From Trebonia sp963822615 (GTDB lineage: Bacteria; Actinomycetota; Actinomycetes; Streptosporangiales; Streptosporangiaceae), in assembly GCA_963822615.1 (NCBI GenBank), contig CAWGIM010000021.1, positions 930,001 through 994,000 of the forward strand: 64,000 bases of DNA. Reading direction: 5' to 3'. A program made the position numbers and the translations under genes. Every line of letters begins with the position of its first letter. Position 1 is the first letter of the stretch. A model generated the notes under the pieces. That model was given only the letters and a program-made list of their open reading frames with translations, did no database searches and was not told where the DNA came from. Below, one piece after another: positions 56,555 to 64,000 of the stretch.

Positions 56555-57883
56555 ATGTCATCGCCAGAGAAGCTGCTTGAGCTGGACCGGCGGCACGTCT
56601 GGCACCCCTACGGGCCGATGCCGGGCACCCACCCGCCGCTGCTGGTGGAGTCGGCCAGCGGGGTGCGGCTGCGGCTGGCGGCTGACCCCGCGGCCGGCCC
56701 CGGCGGCCGTGAGCTGATCGACGGGATGAGCTCCTGGTGGGCGGCGATCCACGGCTACCGGCAGCCCGAGCTCGACGCCGCCGCCCGCGGGCAGCTCGAC
56801 CGGATGAGCCACGTGATGTTCGGCGGGCTGACCCACCAGCCGGCCGTGTCGCTGGCCAGCCGGCTGGTCGAGCTGGCACCGGACGGGATCGAGCACGCCT
56901 TCCTGTGCGACTCCGGTTCGGTCAGCGTCGAGGTCGCGGTGAAGATGTGCCTGCAGTACTGGCGGTCGCGCGGCGCCAGCGCCAAGACCAGGCTGCTGAC
57001 CTGGCGCGGCGGCTATCACGGGGACACGTTCATGGCCATGTCGGTGTGCGACCCCGACGGCGGCATGCACCGGATGTGGGACGGCGTGCTGCCGCGGCAG
57101 GTGTTCGCCGGCCTGCCGCCGGCCGGCTTCGACGCCGGGGTGGACCCGGACTACGCGGCTGACCTGCGGAAGCTCATCGAAATAAACCAAGACGAACTCG
57201 CCGCGGTGATCGTGGAGCCGGTCGTGCAGGGCGCGGGCGGCATGCGCTTCCACGACCCCGGTTACCTGCGGGTGCTGCGCGACGCCTGCGACGCCTGCGG
57301 CGTGCTGCTGGTGTTCGACGAGATCGCCACCGGCTTCGGGCGGACCGGGCGGCTGTTCGCGGCTGAGCACGCCGGCGTGGCGCCGGACGTGATGTGCGTC
57401 GGCAAGGCCCTCGCGGGCGGCTACCTGACGGTGGCGGCGGCGCTGTGCACGGCCGAGGTGGCGGCCGGCATCGGCCGCGGCGAGCTGCCGGTGCTCGCGC
57501 ACGGCCCCACCTTCATGGGCAACCCGCTCGCCTGCGCGGTGGCCGGCGCGTCGCTCGACCTGCTCCTCGGCACCGGCCAGCGGCTGCTCTACCCGCGCGG
57601 CTGGCAGGCCGAGGTGCGCCGGATCGAGACGGGACTGCTGGAGGGGCTGGCGCCCGCGGCCGGCCAGCCGGGCGTCGCCGACGTGCGGGTGCTCGGCGCG
57701 ATCGGCGTGGTGCAGCTCGACCACGAGGTGGACATCGCCGCCGCGACACGGGCGGCGGTGGCGGCCGGGGTCTGGCTGCGCCCGTTCCGCGACCTGATCT
57801 ACACCATGCCGCCCTACGTCTGCGGTGACGACGATATCGCCGCGGTCTGCGCCGGGGTGCTGGCCGCGGCCGCCGCGGGCTAG
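56555..57883 (+). CDS. bioA: adenosylmethionine-8-amino-7-oxononanoate aminotransferase
   Basis: PLP enzyme of biotin synthesis: converts 7-keto-8-aminopelargonate to 7,8-diaminopelargonate with S-adenosylmethionine as amino donor. 442 residues. HVWHPYGPM and GMSSWWAAIHGY mark the BioA branch of class III aminotransferases; DSGSVSVEVAVKM, the PLP Asp in VFDEIATGFGRTGRLFA, the Schiff-base Lys in GKALAGGYL (near 279) and GPTFMGNPLACAVA follow. No bioB, bioD or bioF is near. It follows der after 8 bases, which is not a common pairing. Confidence 0.95.
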   Translation: MSSPEKLLELDRRHVWHPYGPMPGTHPPLLVESASGVRLRLAADPAAGPGGRELIDGMSSWWAAIHGYRQPELDAAARGQLDRMSHVMFGGLTHQPAVSLASRLVELAPDGIEHAFLCDSGSVSVEVAVKMCLQYWRSRGASAKTRLLTWRGGYHGDTFMAMSVCDPDGGMHRMWDGVLPRQVFAGLPPAGFDAGVDPDYAADLRKLIEINQDELAAVIVEPVVQGAGGMRFHDPGYLRVLRDACDACGVLLVFDEIATGFGRTGRLFAAEHAGVAPDVMCVGKALAGGYLTVAAALCTAEVAAGIGRGELPVLAHGPTFMGNPLACAVAGASLDLLLGTGQRLLYPRGWQAEVRRIETGLLEGLAPAAGQPGVADVRVLGAIGVVQLDHEVDIAAATRAAVAAGVWLRPFRDLIYTMPPYVCGDDDIAAVCAGVLAAAAAG

Positions 57884-57909
57884 CCGCCGCAAGGCTAACC
57901 CGCGGCGGG

Positions 57910-58383
57910 CTAGTTGGCCCCGGCCGTCGGCGCGAGGTGGAACCAGACGGTGGTCCCCGCGGTGTCGCGCAGGTACCCCCACTGGGCGGTCAGCTGCTGC
58001 ACCAGGAACAGGCCGTGCCCGTCGGTGGCGAGCAGGTCGCCCTTGACGACCGGGGTACCCGCCGAGCCGTCGTCGATCACCTCGACCAGCACCCCGTCCG
58101 GCACGTCGATGAGGACGACGGTGACGGTCCCGCCCGGTGCGCCCGAGTCGGTGTGCAGGATCGCGTTGGTGACCAGCTCAGACGTCAGTAAGGTGGCGGC
58201 GTCGGAGTCGACCGCGTGCTCCTTGCCCGCCGCCGACAGGGTCCGCTCGACAAACGCGCGGGCCGCCGACACCTCCTCCGCCTGGCCGGCAATTGTCAGC
58301 GACCCGAGGATCGCGGTCCGCTGCCTCAGCCCGGTCCTGGCCCCCGCCCCGGGACCGGGACGGCTTTTCAGGGGGGTGTCCAT
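57910..58383 (-). CDS. RsbW-like ATP-binding regulatory protein
   Basis: A 157-residue protein of the HATPase_c_2 (anti-sigma factor/serine kinase) family: ARAFVERTLSAAG, then LLTSELVTNAILHTDSG (the N box with Glu and Asn), VLVEVIDDGSAG and GHGLFLVQQL (the G box), and TTVWFHLAP at the end. Such small ATPases stand beside XRE/DUF397 pairs in many actinobacterial regulator clusters, as here. ATG 58383 follows GGGAGG by nine bases. The plus-strand XRE gene is divergent from it. Target unknown. Confidence 0.88.
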   Translation of the reverse strand: MDTPLKSRPGPGAGARTGLRQRTAILGSLTIAGQAEEVSAARAFVERTLSAAGKEHAVDSDAATLLTSELVTNAILHTDSGAPGGTVTVVLIDVPDGVLVEVIDDGSAGTPVVKGDLLATDGHGLFLVQQLTAQWGYLRDTAGTTVWFHLAPTAGAN

Positions 58384-58775
58384 CCGCACGTGCCTCCCGT
58401 CGTAGCGCATTCGCGGCCGCGGAACACGGTCCCGCCACCGGCTATGCGTACGCGAATACTGACCCATTTGAAATTCAGGTGAAGCGATTTCCAAGAAGTG
58501 GCTTATGTCTGATTCATGACACTTGCCCGCGCTGTCACGGTAGTGCTGCCTGCCCTCGTCGGCCGCCGTAACCTCTACGATCATGCACGTGCAAGCGCGC
58601 GCCACGCAAGTGCGTAAGGCAAATCTAGCGGATGAAATCGCGGATGGGATTTCACTTCGAGAGTTTTCCCTGTATGGTGCTGCTTGTCGCCCTCGCCAGT
58701 CTTGATCATCGCCGCGCACTTTAGTGGCATGATCGTCAAATGGCGAAGTCTCCACTTGAAGGAGGTGGATCCGCG
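58384..58775. promoter_or_regulatory. divergent control region, ATPase / XRE
   Basis: 392 bases, AT-rich for this genome. It holds the palindrome TGCACGTGCA (58584-58593), the near-palindrome ACGCAAGTGCGT (58604-58615) that recurs as ACGCAATTGCGT before the other XRE gene, and an inverted repeat TGAAATC..GATTTCA (58633-58654). These are likely operators for the XRE regulator. Confidence 0.55.
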
Positions 58776-59630
58776 ATGACCACCACCGGGCCGACTGTAC
58801 GGCGGCGCCGTCTCGGCACCGAGCTGCGCAAACTGCGTGAGTCCAACGGCTACAAGCTGGAGGAGGTCGCGGCGCAGCTTGGCGTGGCGCCCTCGACCCT
58901 ATCGCGGATCGAGACAGGCAAGGCCCCGACTAAGTCGGCTTACCTGAATCAGATGCTTGAGATGTACGGCGTGGTGGACCCGGCGCAGCGCCAGATCCTG
59001 GTCGACATGGCCCGCGAGGGCCATCGCAAGGGCTGGTGGGCCGCCTATGACGACGTGCTGCCGAGCGGTTTCGACATCTACGTGGGGCTCGAGGCCGAGA
59101 CCGCGGCGATCCGCAGCTACGAGACCTCGGTGGTGCCCGGGCTGCTGCAGACGCCCGACTACGCGCGGGCAGTGCTGTCGGAGGAGTACCCCCGGCACAC
59201 CCTGGAGCAGATCGACCGCATGGTGGACCTGCGCGTCCAGCGGCAGCGCCGGTTCAGCGAGGACCCGCCGCTCGAGCTGTGGGCGATCGTCGACGAGGCC
59301 GTCATCCGGCGGCCGGTCGGCGGCAACGCGGTGATGCGCGGCCAGCTCGAGCACTTGCTCGACGCGGCGACCCGGCCGGGGCTGACCCTCCAGGTGCTGC
59401 CGTTCGCCATCGGTGCCCACGCCGGGCACGGCGGCGCGTTCTCGATCCTGGAGTTCCCGAACCGCACCGATGCCGAGGTCGCCTACGTCGAGTCCGTCGC
59501 GGGCTATCTCTACCTGGAGAAGGACCGCGAGGTGCGGGCCCGGGCGGAGGCCTTCGACCGGCTGCGCGCGGCCGCGCTGGCGCCCGGCGCCTCCACCGAC
59601 CTGATTGGCCAGGTCGCTAGCGAGCTTTAG
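58776..59630 (+). CDS. XRE-family regulator with DUF5753
   Basis: A 284-residue DNA-binding protein: HTH_XRE at about 12-68 (LGTELRKLRESNGYKLEEVA, AQLGVAPSTLSRIETGK), then the DUF5753 domain (about 95-275) with YVGLEAETAAIRSYETSVVPG and LLQTPDYARAV, the usual actinobacterial architecture. ATG 58776 follows AAGGAGGTGGA. A DUF397 gene follows 64 bases downstream, its standard partner, as in WhiJ-like systems of Streptomyces development. A paralogue lies convergent at 60003. Confidence 0.94.
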   Translation: MTTTGPTVRRRRLGTELRKLRESNGYKLEEVAAQLGVAPSTLSRIETGKAPTKSAYLNQMLEMYGVVDPAQRQILVDMAREGHRKGWWAAYDDVLPSGFDIYVGLEAETAAIRSYETSVVPGLLQTPDYARAVLSEEYPRHTLEQIDRMVDLRVQRQRRFSEDPPLELWAIVDEAVIRRPVGGNAVMRGQLEHLLDAATRPGLTLQVLPFAIGAHAGHGGAFSILEFPNRTDAEVAYVESVAGYLYLEKDREVRARAEAFDRLRAAALAPGASTDLIGQVASEL

Positions 59631-59694
59631 GGAGGTCGTGACGGCTGGGGTGGCCGCCACGGCGCATAGGGGAAAACAACAAGGGAGGAAATCG

Positions 59695-59904
59695 ATGGAA
59701 CCCAATGAGGGTGACTTGCGCTGGTTTAAGAGCAGTGCCAGTGCGGCCGGCAACTGCGTCGAGGTGGCGCACCTGCCCGGCGGGGGCGTCGCGGTTCGGG
59801 ACACCAAGGACCGGGCGAAGGCGCCCCACGTCTACACCCGCCCGGAGTGGGAGGCGTTCCTGGTCGGCGCCAAGAAGGGTGAGTTCGACCTGCCGCTCGC
59901 GTAG
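59695..59904 (+). CDS. DUF397 small protein
   Basis: A 69-residue protein: LRWFKSSASAAGNCVEVAHL, VAVRDTKDRAKAPHVYTRPE and W..FLVGAKKGEFDL, the DUF397 pattern. In WhiJ-type systems these small proteins are thought to counteract or modulate the upstream XRE regulator. AGGGAGGAAA precedes ATG 59695. It shares a terminator region with the convergent XRE gene. Confidence 0.95.
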   Translation: MEPNEGDLRWFKSSASAAGNCVEVAHLPGGGVAVRDTKDRAKAPHVYTRPEWEAFLVGAKKGEFDLPLA

Positions 59905-59947
59905 CCGGGCGCACCCGCGGCTTTCCTGGCCAGGGGGGAGAGAAGAC

Positions 59948-59978
59948 GGCGGGCTCCCGCGTAGCGCGGGGGCCCGCC
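59948..59978. terminator. hairpin between DUF397 and convergent XRE gene
   Basis: GGCGGGCTCCCGCG and CGCGGGGGCCCGCC pair over 14 positions with one wobble around a TAG loop; it can serve both converging genes. Confidence 0.85.
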
Positions 59979-60002
59979 GCCTCTGTTCAGGGGTACCGCT
60001 GG

Positions 60003-60866
60003 CTACTCGTCCTCAGTCGTCTCGAGCTGCCGGATGATGTCATCGATGAGCCGCGGGGTGTCCCGCGGCTCGTAGGCCACGATCGACAGCCGTTCCATGG
60101 CGAGCAGGTAGCGGTCCACGTCGGCCTGCTTGTCCAGGTAGAGCGCGCTGGTGAGGTTCTCCACGTACACCACGTCGGGCAGGTCGTGCTCGGCGAAGCG
60201 CAGGATGCTGAACCCGGTCGGGGCGGCGTGCCCGCCCGCGCCGTACGGCAGCACCTGCAGCGTCAGGTTGGGGCTGGCGCAGGCCTTGCGCAGGTAGCGG
60301 AGCTGCTCGAGCTGGACCCCGATGCCCGCCACCGGGCGGCGCATGGCGGCCTCGTCGAGCACCACCCACAGCTTCAGCTTGCCCTCGCGGAAGCGGCGCT
60401 GCCGCTCCTTGCGCAGCACCACCAGGCGCTCGGCCTGCTCGAGGGGGAAGTCGCCGAGCGAGATGACCGAGGTCGCGTACTCCTCGGTCTGCAGCAGGCC
60501 GGGGATGAACTGCGCCTCGTACACCCGGATGGACCGGGCCGCCTCCTCCATGCCGACGTAGGCCTGGAACCAGTCCGGCAGGATGTCGTTGTAGCGGTGC
60601 CACCAGCCGGGCTTGTTCGACTGCTCGGCCAGGGTGAGCAGTTGCTCGCGCTCGCGCGCGTCCACCCCGTACAGGGTCAGCAGGTCGAGCACGTCGATCT
60701 CGCGGATCGCGTTCCGGCCGAGCTCGATGCGGCTGATCTTGGACTCAGACGCGCGGATCTTGCTGGCCGCCTGCTTGGCGGTGATGCCCCTTGACTCGCG
60801 CAGCCTGCGGAGCTGAGATCCGAGCAGGATGCGCAGGACGGTAGGCCCGTCAGATGAGTCAGGCAC
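60003..60866 (-). CDS. second XRE-family regulator with DUF5753
   Basis: A 287-residue paralogue of the protein at 58776: HTH_XRE at about 10-70 (LGSQLRRLRESRGITAKQAA, SKIRASESKISRIELGRNA) and a DUF5753 domain with YVGMEEAARSIRVYEAQFIPG and LLQTEEYATSV. I choose GTG 60866 because GAGGAGG lies six bases upstream; longer open reading upstream to 61013 overlaps palindromic DNA and is unlikely to be coding. No DUF397 gene of its own follows. Several palindromes lie upstream, probable autoregulatory sites. Confidence 0.93.
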   Translation of the reverse strand: MPDSSDGPTVLRILLGSQLRRLRESRGITAKQAASKIRASESKISRIELGRNAIREIDVLDLLTLYGVDAREREQLLTLAEQSNKPGWWHRYNDILPDWFQAYVGMEEAARSIRVYEAQFIPGLLQTEEYATSVISLGDFPLEQAERLVVLRKERQRRFREGKLKLWVVLDEAAMRRPVAGIGVQLEQLRYLRKACASPNLTLQVLPYGAGGHAAPTGFSILRFAEHDLPDVVYVENLTSALYLDKQADVDRYLLAMERLSIVAYEPRDTPRLIDDIIRQLETTEDE

Positions 60867-60926
60867 GCCGACCTCCTCGCCATTCCGATGCCGCACGGCA
60901 CGGAAAAGACCGTGTGGATAGCCATA

Positions 60927-60943
60927 CGATGCTGTTAGCATCG
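60927..60943. promoter_or_regulatory. inverted repeat CGATGC-N5-GCATCG
   Basis: Perfect 6-bp arms around TGTTA, 60 bases upstream of the XRE start at 60866. Confidence 0.5.
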
Positions 60944-60946
60944 CTT

Positions 60947-60962
60947 CCACGCAATTGCGTGG
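60947..60962. promoter_or_regulatory. 16-bp palindrome, candidate XRE operator
   Basis: CCACGCAATTGCGTGG is perfectly symmetrical. Its core ACGCAATTGCGT matches 11 of 12 bases of ACGCAAGTGCGT at 58604-58615 before the other XRE gene. Confidence 0.6.
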
Positions 60963-60994
60963 CGTCTGCCGCTCCCGCGCAGTGACCCAATGAT

Positions 60995-61008
60995 ATCGCA
61001 TATGCGAT
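60995..61008. promoter_or_regulatory. 14-bp palindrome
   Basis: ATCGCATATGCGAT is perfectly symmetrical and lies 130 bases upstream of the XRE start. Confidence 0.5.
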
Positions 61009-61114
61009 TCCATGTCGGCTATCCGACCCGTGGGATGTGCCTATTATGGCCGGCCGGTGCGGGTGGGCGGACGGCCGGCCCCCGGTGTCGGCCGGATCGG
61101 CCGTAGCCCCTCCG

Positions 61115-61150
61115 TTGTGCGTGCACAGCAAGGTTTGTGCGTGCACAGCA
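61115..61150. repeat. two 16-bp direct repeats, 20-base period
   Basis: TTGTGCGTGCACAGCA occurs at 61115-61130 and again at 61135-61150, so the copies are exactly 20 bases apart, about two helical turns. Each contains the palindrome GTGCAC. This is typical of cooperative operator sites. Confidence 0.7.
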
Positions 61151-61488
61151 CGTGCGCTCCGCCAGTGGCGCCGGGGGAGCCTGGGCCGGGCGCGACTGAC
61201 GCCGCGGGCGGCCAGAAATAGCGACGGGCAAGGCCCAGGAATTGCACCACGGAAAGCCGTGCATTGCGGCGGTATGACCGGCCAGGCGACGCGCTAATGC
61301 CGCCGTTATCTTCCGGTCATTTCATTATGTGATAAGCGACACCTGGTTAATGCCGCAATGGCGGCAACCGGGCCGGTGAGCGGGCACGACCTCGGCCCCG
61401 CCCGTCATTGACGGCAGTATTGTCGCCGGGCGCCGCCAGCCCGGCCCGCGAAATCGGCCCGGCCGATAGCGGTCGTATGATCGCGGGT

Positions 61489-62445
61489 ATGCGCTATCGA
61501 ACCCTGGGAGATTCCGGCCTGCTGGTGTCGGTCGTCGGCCTCGGCTGCAACAACTTCGGCGGGCGGCTGGACGTCGCGCGCACCGCCGCGGTGGTTGACG
61601 CGGCCATCGACGAGGGCATCACGCTGCTCGACACGGCCGAGACCTACGGCGGCAAGGGCGCCTCCGAGCTTGCCCTCGGCGAGGTACTGCAGGGCCGCCG
61701 GGACAAGGTGGTGCTCGCCTCCAAGTTCGGCCACCAGGGCGCCGACATGGGCTACGGTCCGGCCGCCGGCGCCAAGGGCGGCCGCAACTACATCAAGATC
61801 GCGGTGGAGAACTCCCTCACCCGGCTGAAGACCGACTACATCGACCTGTACCAGTTGCACACCCCGGACCCGGTCACCCCGATCGACGAGACCCTCGACG
61901 CCCTGGACGACCTGGTGACCGAGGGCAAGGTCCGCTACCTGGGGCACTCCAACTTCGCTGGCTGGCAGATCGCCGACGCCGCGCACGCCGCCGCCAGCCG
62001 CGGCCGCACCCCGTTCATCTCCGCGCAGAACCACTGGTCGCTGCTCGAGCGGGCGGCCGAGCGGGAGGTGGTCCCGGCCGCCCGCCACTTCGGCGTCGGC
62101 CTGCTGCCGTACTTCCCGCTCGCCAACGGCCTGCTCACCGGCAAGGTCCGCAAGGGGCAGCAGGTGCCCGCCAACTCCCGGCTGGCCGAGCCGCGCCGGG
62201 CCGGCTACGTCACCGACGCCAAGCTCGACCGGGTGGAGTCGCTGATCGCCTGGGGCGAGGAGCAGGGCGCGTCCATCCTCGAGATCGCCATCGGCGGCCT
62301 CGCCGCCCTGCCCGGCTGCTCCTCGGTGATCGCCGGCGCCACCTCGCCCGAGCAGGTCAAGGCCAACGCCGCCGCGGGGGAGTGGGCGCCGACGGCCGGG
62401 CAGCTCGCGGAGATCGACAAGATCGTCCCGCCCCCCGCCGACTAA
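61489..62445 (+). CDS. aldo/keto reductase
   Basis: A 318-residue NADP-dependent oxidoreductase with a TIM barrel: VVGLGCNNFGG near 17, the catalytic tetrad in LLDTAETYG (Asp, Tyr), the Lys in LASKFGHQ near 82 and the His in LYQLHTPD near 124. The C-terminal cofactor region SSVIAGATSPEQVKANAAAGEW resembles the YajO/Gcy-like branch. The substrate cannot be told. ATG 61489 begins MRYRTLGDSGL, the family's usual start; ATG 61477 is an alternative. Confidence 0.93.
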   Translation: MRYRTLGDSGLLVSVVGLGCNNFGGRLDVARTAAVVDAAIDEGITLLDTAETYGGKGASELALGEVLQGRRDKVVLASKFGHQGADMGYGPAAGAKGGRNYIKIAVENSLTRLKTDYIDLYQLHTPDPVTPIDETLDALDDLVTEGKVRYLGHSNFAGWQIADAAHAAASRGRTPFISAQNHWSLLERAAEREVVPAARHFGVGLLPYFPLANGLLTGKVRKGQQVPANSRLAEPRRAGYVTDAKLDRVESLIAWGEEQGASILEIAIGGLAALPGCSSVIAGATSPEQVKANAAAGEWAPTAGQLAEIDKIVPPPAD

Positions 62446-62455
62446 CCACTTCAGC

Positions 62456-62474
62456 CCGAACGGGTGCGGCTGAC
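62456..62474 (+). repeat. dispersed intergenic motif, copy 3
   Basis: CCGAACGGGTGCGGCTGAC starts 11 bases after the aldo/keto reductase stop, in the same orientation relative to the gene as the copy after rpsA (35981-35999). Confidence 0.85.
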
Positions 62475-62500
62475 CCCGGCCGCCCCGGCCATTCCCCTGC

Positions 62501-62580
62501 TCAGCCGCGCAGCCGCGTCAGCAGCCTGATCCGGGTCAGCCCGGCCAGTCCGCTGGTCAGCCGCGCAGCCGCGTCAGCAG
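62501..62580. repeat. 24-bp direct repeat including the 3' end of the last gene
   Basis: Positions 62501-62524 and 62557-62580 are identical; both begin TCAGCCGCGCAGCC. The second copy encodes the last seven residues (LLTRLRG) and stop of the minus-strand membrane protein, so the first looks like a duplicated gene end. Confidence 0.88.
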
Positions 62581-64000
62581 GTTGGCTGGCCAGTACCAGA
62601 TCGTGTAGCCGCCGGCCTGGTAGACCCGGGCGGGCGGGCCCCAGGTGGCCAGCACCGCTCGCTCGTCGGTGAACCCCGGGTACCCCGGCTGGTCCGGGGC
62701 CAGCACCACGAAGTGGGCGGCCGACCGTCGCGGGTCGAACCAGGCGGCGCTGGTCTCACCGGGGTGCGGTCCCACTCCGGTATCCAGGCTCGGCCCGGCC
62801 CTGGCCCGGTCGGCGATCGGCCGCACCGCGACGCGGCCCCCGCTGGTCAGCGTGACCACGCTGGCCTGCCAGAAGCCGGCCAGCCCGGTGCCGGGCAGCC
62901 GGCGGGCGGTCAGCCAGGCGGTGAGCGCGGCCGCCTGCGGCGGTGCGGCCGGGGCGGTCAGCTCGGCCCCGAGCCCGGCCAGGTAGCCGGCCGCGGCCAG
63001 TGCCAGCAGGCCGGCCAGCAGCCGCCGCCCGCCGGGCCGCTGCAGTCCACCGCCCGGCCCACCGCCCGGCCGCGCGCGGGACCGGAAGCCAGGCGGGCCG
63101 GGAGCCGGGCTGGCCGAGCAGCAGCGGGGTTAGCTCCCGCCCGGCCAGCGCGGCCGCGAACGGCAGCACCGGGGCGATCTCCCGGGCCGAGGCCAGGTCG
63201 ATCACCCGCTCGGTCATCAGGAACGCCCCCAGGTTGACGGCGATCGCCGCCAGCAGCAGCTGGCTGACCAGGTCGCCCCGGCCGCCCCGGCCGGGAAGCC
63301 GCCGGACGAAGCGCCGCGTCCCGCTCGCCGCTCCCGCCGCGGCGACCAGCACCCCGGCCACCGCCAGCACCACGCCCGCCAGGTGCAGCACCAGGAAGCC
63401 CGGCCACTGGCCGTCGGCCGCCCCGCCGGTGTCCGCGCCGAACAGCAGCAGCAGGCACTTACTGGCCATCGGCACGTTGTGCCGGAGGGCGCCGTCCAGC
63501 GGCGCCAGCGCGGTACCGACCGGCCGGACGGTGAAGCCGCCCGCGGCGGTCACCGCGCGCAGTACCCAGTGCGCGGCCTCAGCCGCCACCAGCGCCCCGC
63601 CCGCCAGCGCGAGCTGATAGCCGGCCGCCCGGCGCCAGCCCGCCGGCCGGGCCCAGGCCAGCAGCGCCGCCCGCCCGGTGCCCACCAGGGCGAGCGGCAC
63701 GATCCCGGCCACCAGCACCAGCGAGTCGGCCACCTCGGCCAGGCACAGCAGCGCCGAGGCGATGACCGGGACGTACCAGCGGCGCCGCCCGGCCGCCTCC
63801 GCCCGGTCGATGACCAGCCAGGTGAGCAGCAGCGGGACCGACGTGCCGATGTGATCGGGCGAGGACAGCAGCACGTTGGTGCCGGAGGCGAGCTGCGGCG
63901 CCAGCATGATCCCGGCCGCCAGCGCCACCCGCGCCATCCCCGGCCGCCCGGTCGCTGCCCCCTTGGCGAGCAGGGCGGCCAGCAGCAGGGCGAGGGTGTA
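62557..64000 (-). CDS. polytopic membrane protein, 5' end outside window, frameshifted
   Basis: Partial gene whose start lies beyond 64000. The first frame (to about 63060) gives at least eight hydrophobic helices, with SSPDHIGTSVPLLLTWLVIDR, LVLHLAGVVLAVAGVLVAA and LAGRELTPLLLG. From about 63040 the last helix and the outer C-terminal domain continue in another frame: LAALAAGYLAG-type helix, ALTAWLTARRLPGTGLAGFW, VVTLTSGGRVAVRPIA and YTIWYWPANLLTRLRG before the stop. The shift near 63040-63075 needs one extra or two missing bases in a CCGCCCGGCC-rich stretch. The layout resembles polyprenol-sugar-using membrane enzymes, but I cannot name the family. Confidence 0.7.

Larger units (their letters stand above)
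60867..61488. promoter_or_regulatory. palindrome-rich divergent control region
   Basis: About 620 bases between the second XRE gene and the aldo/keto reductase gene. It holds three perfect inverted repeats within 82 bases (60927-60943, 60947-60962, 60995-61008), two 16-base direct repeats (61115-61150), and an AT-rich stretch at 61300-61350 that may carry the reductase promoter. No gene is supported. Confidence 0.6.

Overview
The window is a very GC-rich actinobacterial chromosome segment. GTG starts, DUF397/XRE-DUF5753 regulators, DUF5302, an ANTAR regulator of the PdtaR type and PknG all point to the class Actinomycetes; Streptosporangiales or a close relative is my guess, not something the sequence proves. 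The housekeeping order trpA - gltBD - pyk - pdtaR - polA - rpsA - coaE - uvrB - pyrG - ald - xerD - parA - scpAB - rluB - aroH - tyrA - cmk - der is the conserved actinobacterial backbone.

Region by region. 1-7.7 kb: trpA, an 840-base non-coding gap where lgt often sits in relatives, then gltB and gltD. 7.9-25.5 kb: a dense signalling block set around pyk. It holds a GlnX-like four-helix membrane sensor, a GlnH-like lipoprotein, pyruvate kinase, a zinc-ribbon PP2C phosphatase, a coiled-coil protein, a PknG-type kinase, a VWA protein and a zinc-ribbon/FHA adaptor. A second GlnX-like sensor follows on the opposite strand, then a PstS-like lipoprotein, a third GlnX-like sensor and a soluble kinase fused to an FHA domain. 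25.5-34.4 kb: a frameshifted HTH/LAGLIDADG-like gene, an odd tRNA, pdtaR, a secreted aldose epimerase, polA, and a decayed accessory patch with two broken genes and a tandemly duplicated small gene. 34.4-57.9 kb: housekeeping genes. 57.9-61 kb: an ATPase/XRE/DUF397/XRE regulator cluster with many palindromes. 61.5-64 kb: an aldo/keto reductase and an incomplete membrane protein.

How the genes may work together: in mycobacteria GlnH and GlnX sense external Asp/Glu and signal to PknG, which controls glutamate metabolism through the FHA protein GarA. Here the same parts lie directly downstream of glutamate synthase, expanded with a phosphatase, VWA and FHA partners. A parallel PstS-like / GlnX-like / kinase-FHA set lies in tandem, and PhoP-box-like repeats lie upstream of pyk and of the PstS-like gene. 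I regard this doubled binding-protein/sensor/kinase arrangement as the most interesting system in the window.

Caution: pknG (twice), scpA, probably rluB, and two membrane protein genes show single-base reading-frame breaks in GC-rich stretches. Most fit one missing base, so assembly error is a strong possibility. The breaks in the 25.5-34 kb patch look more like real decay.
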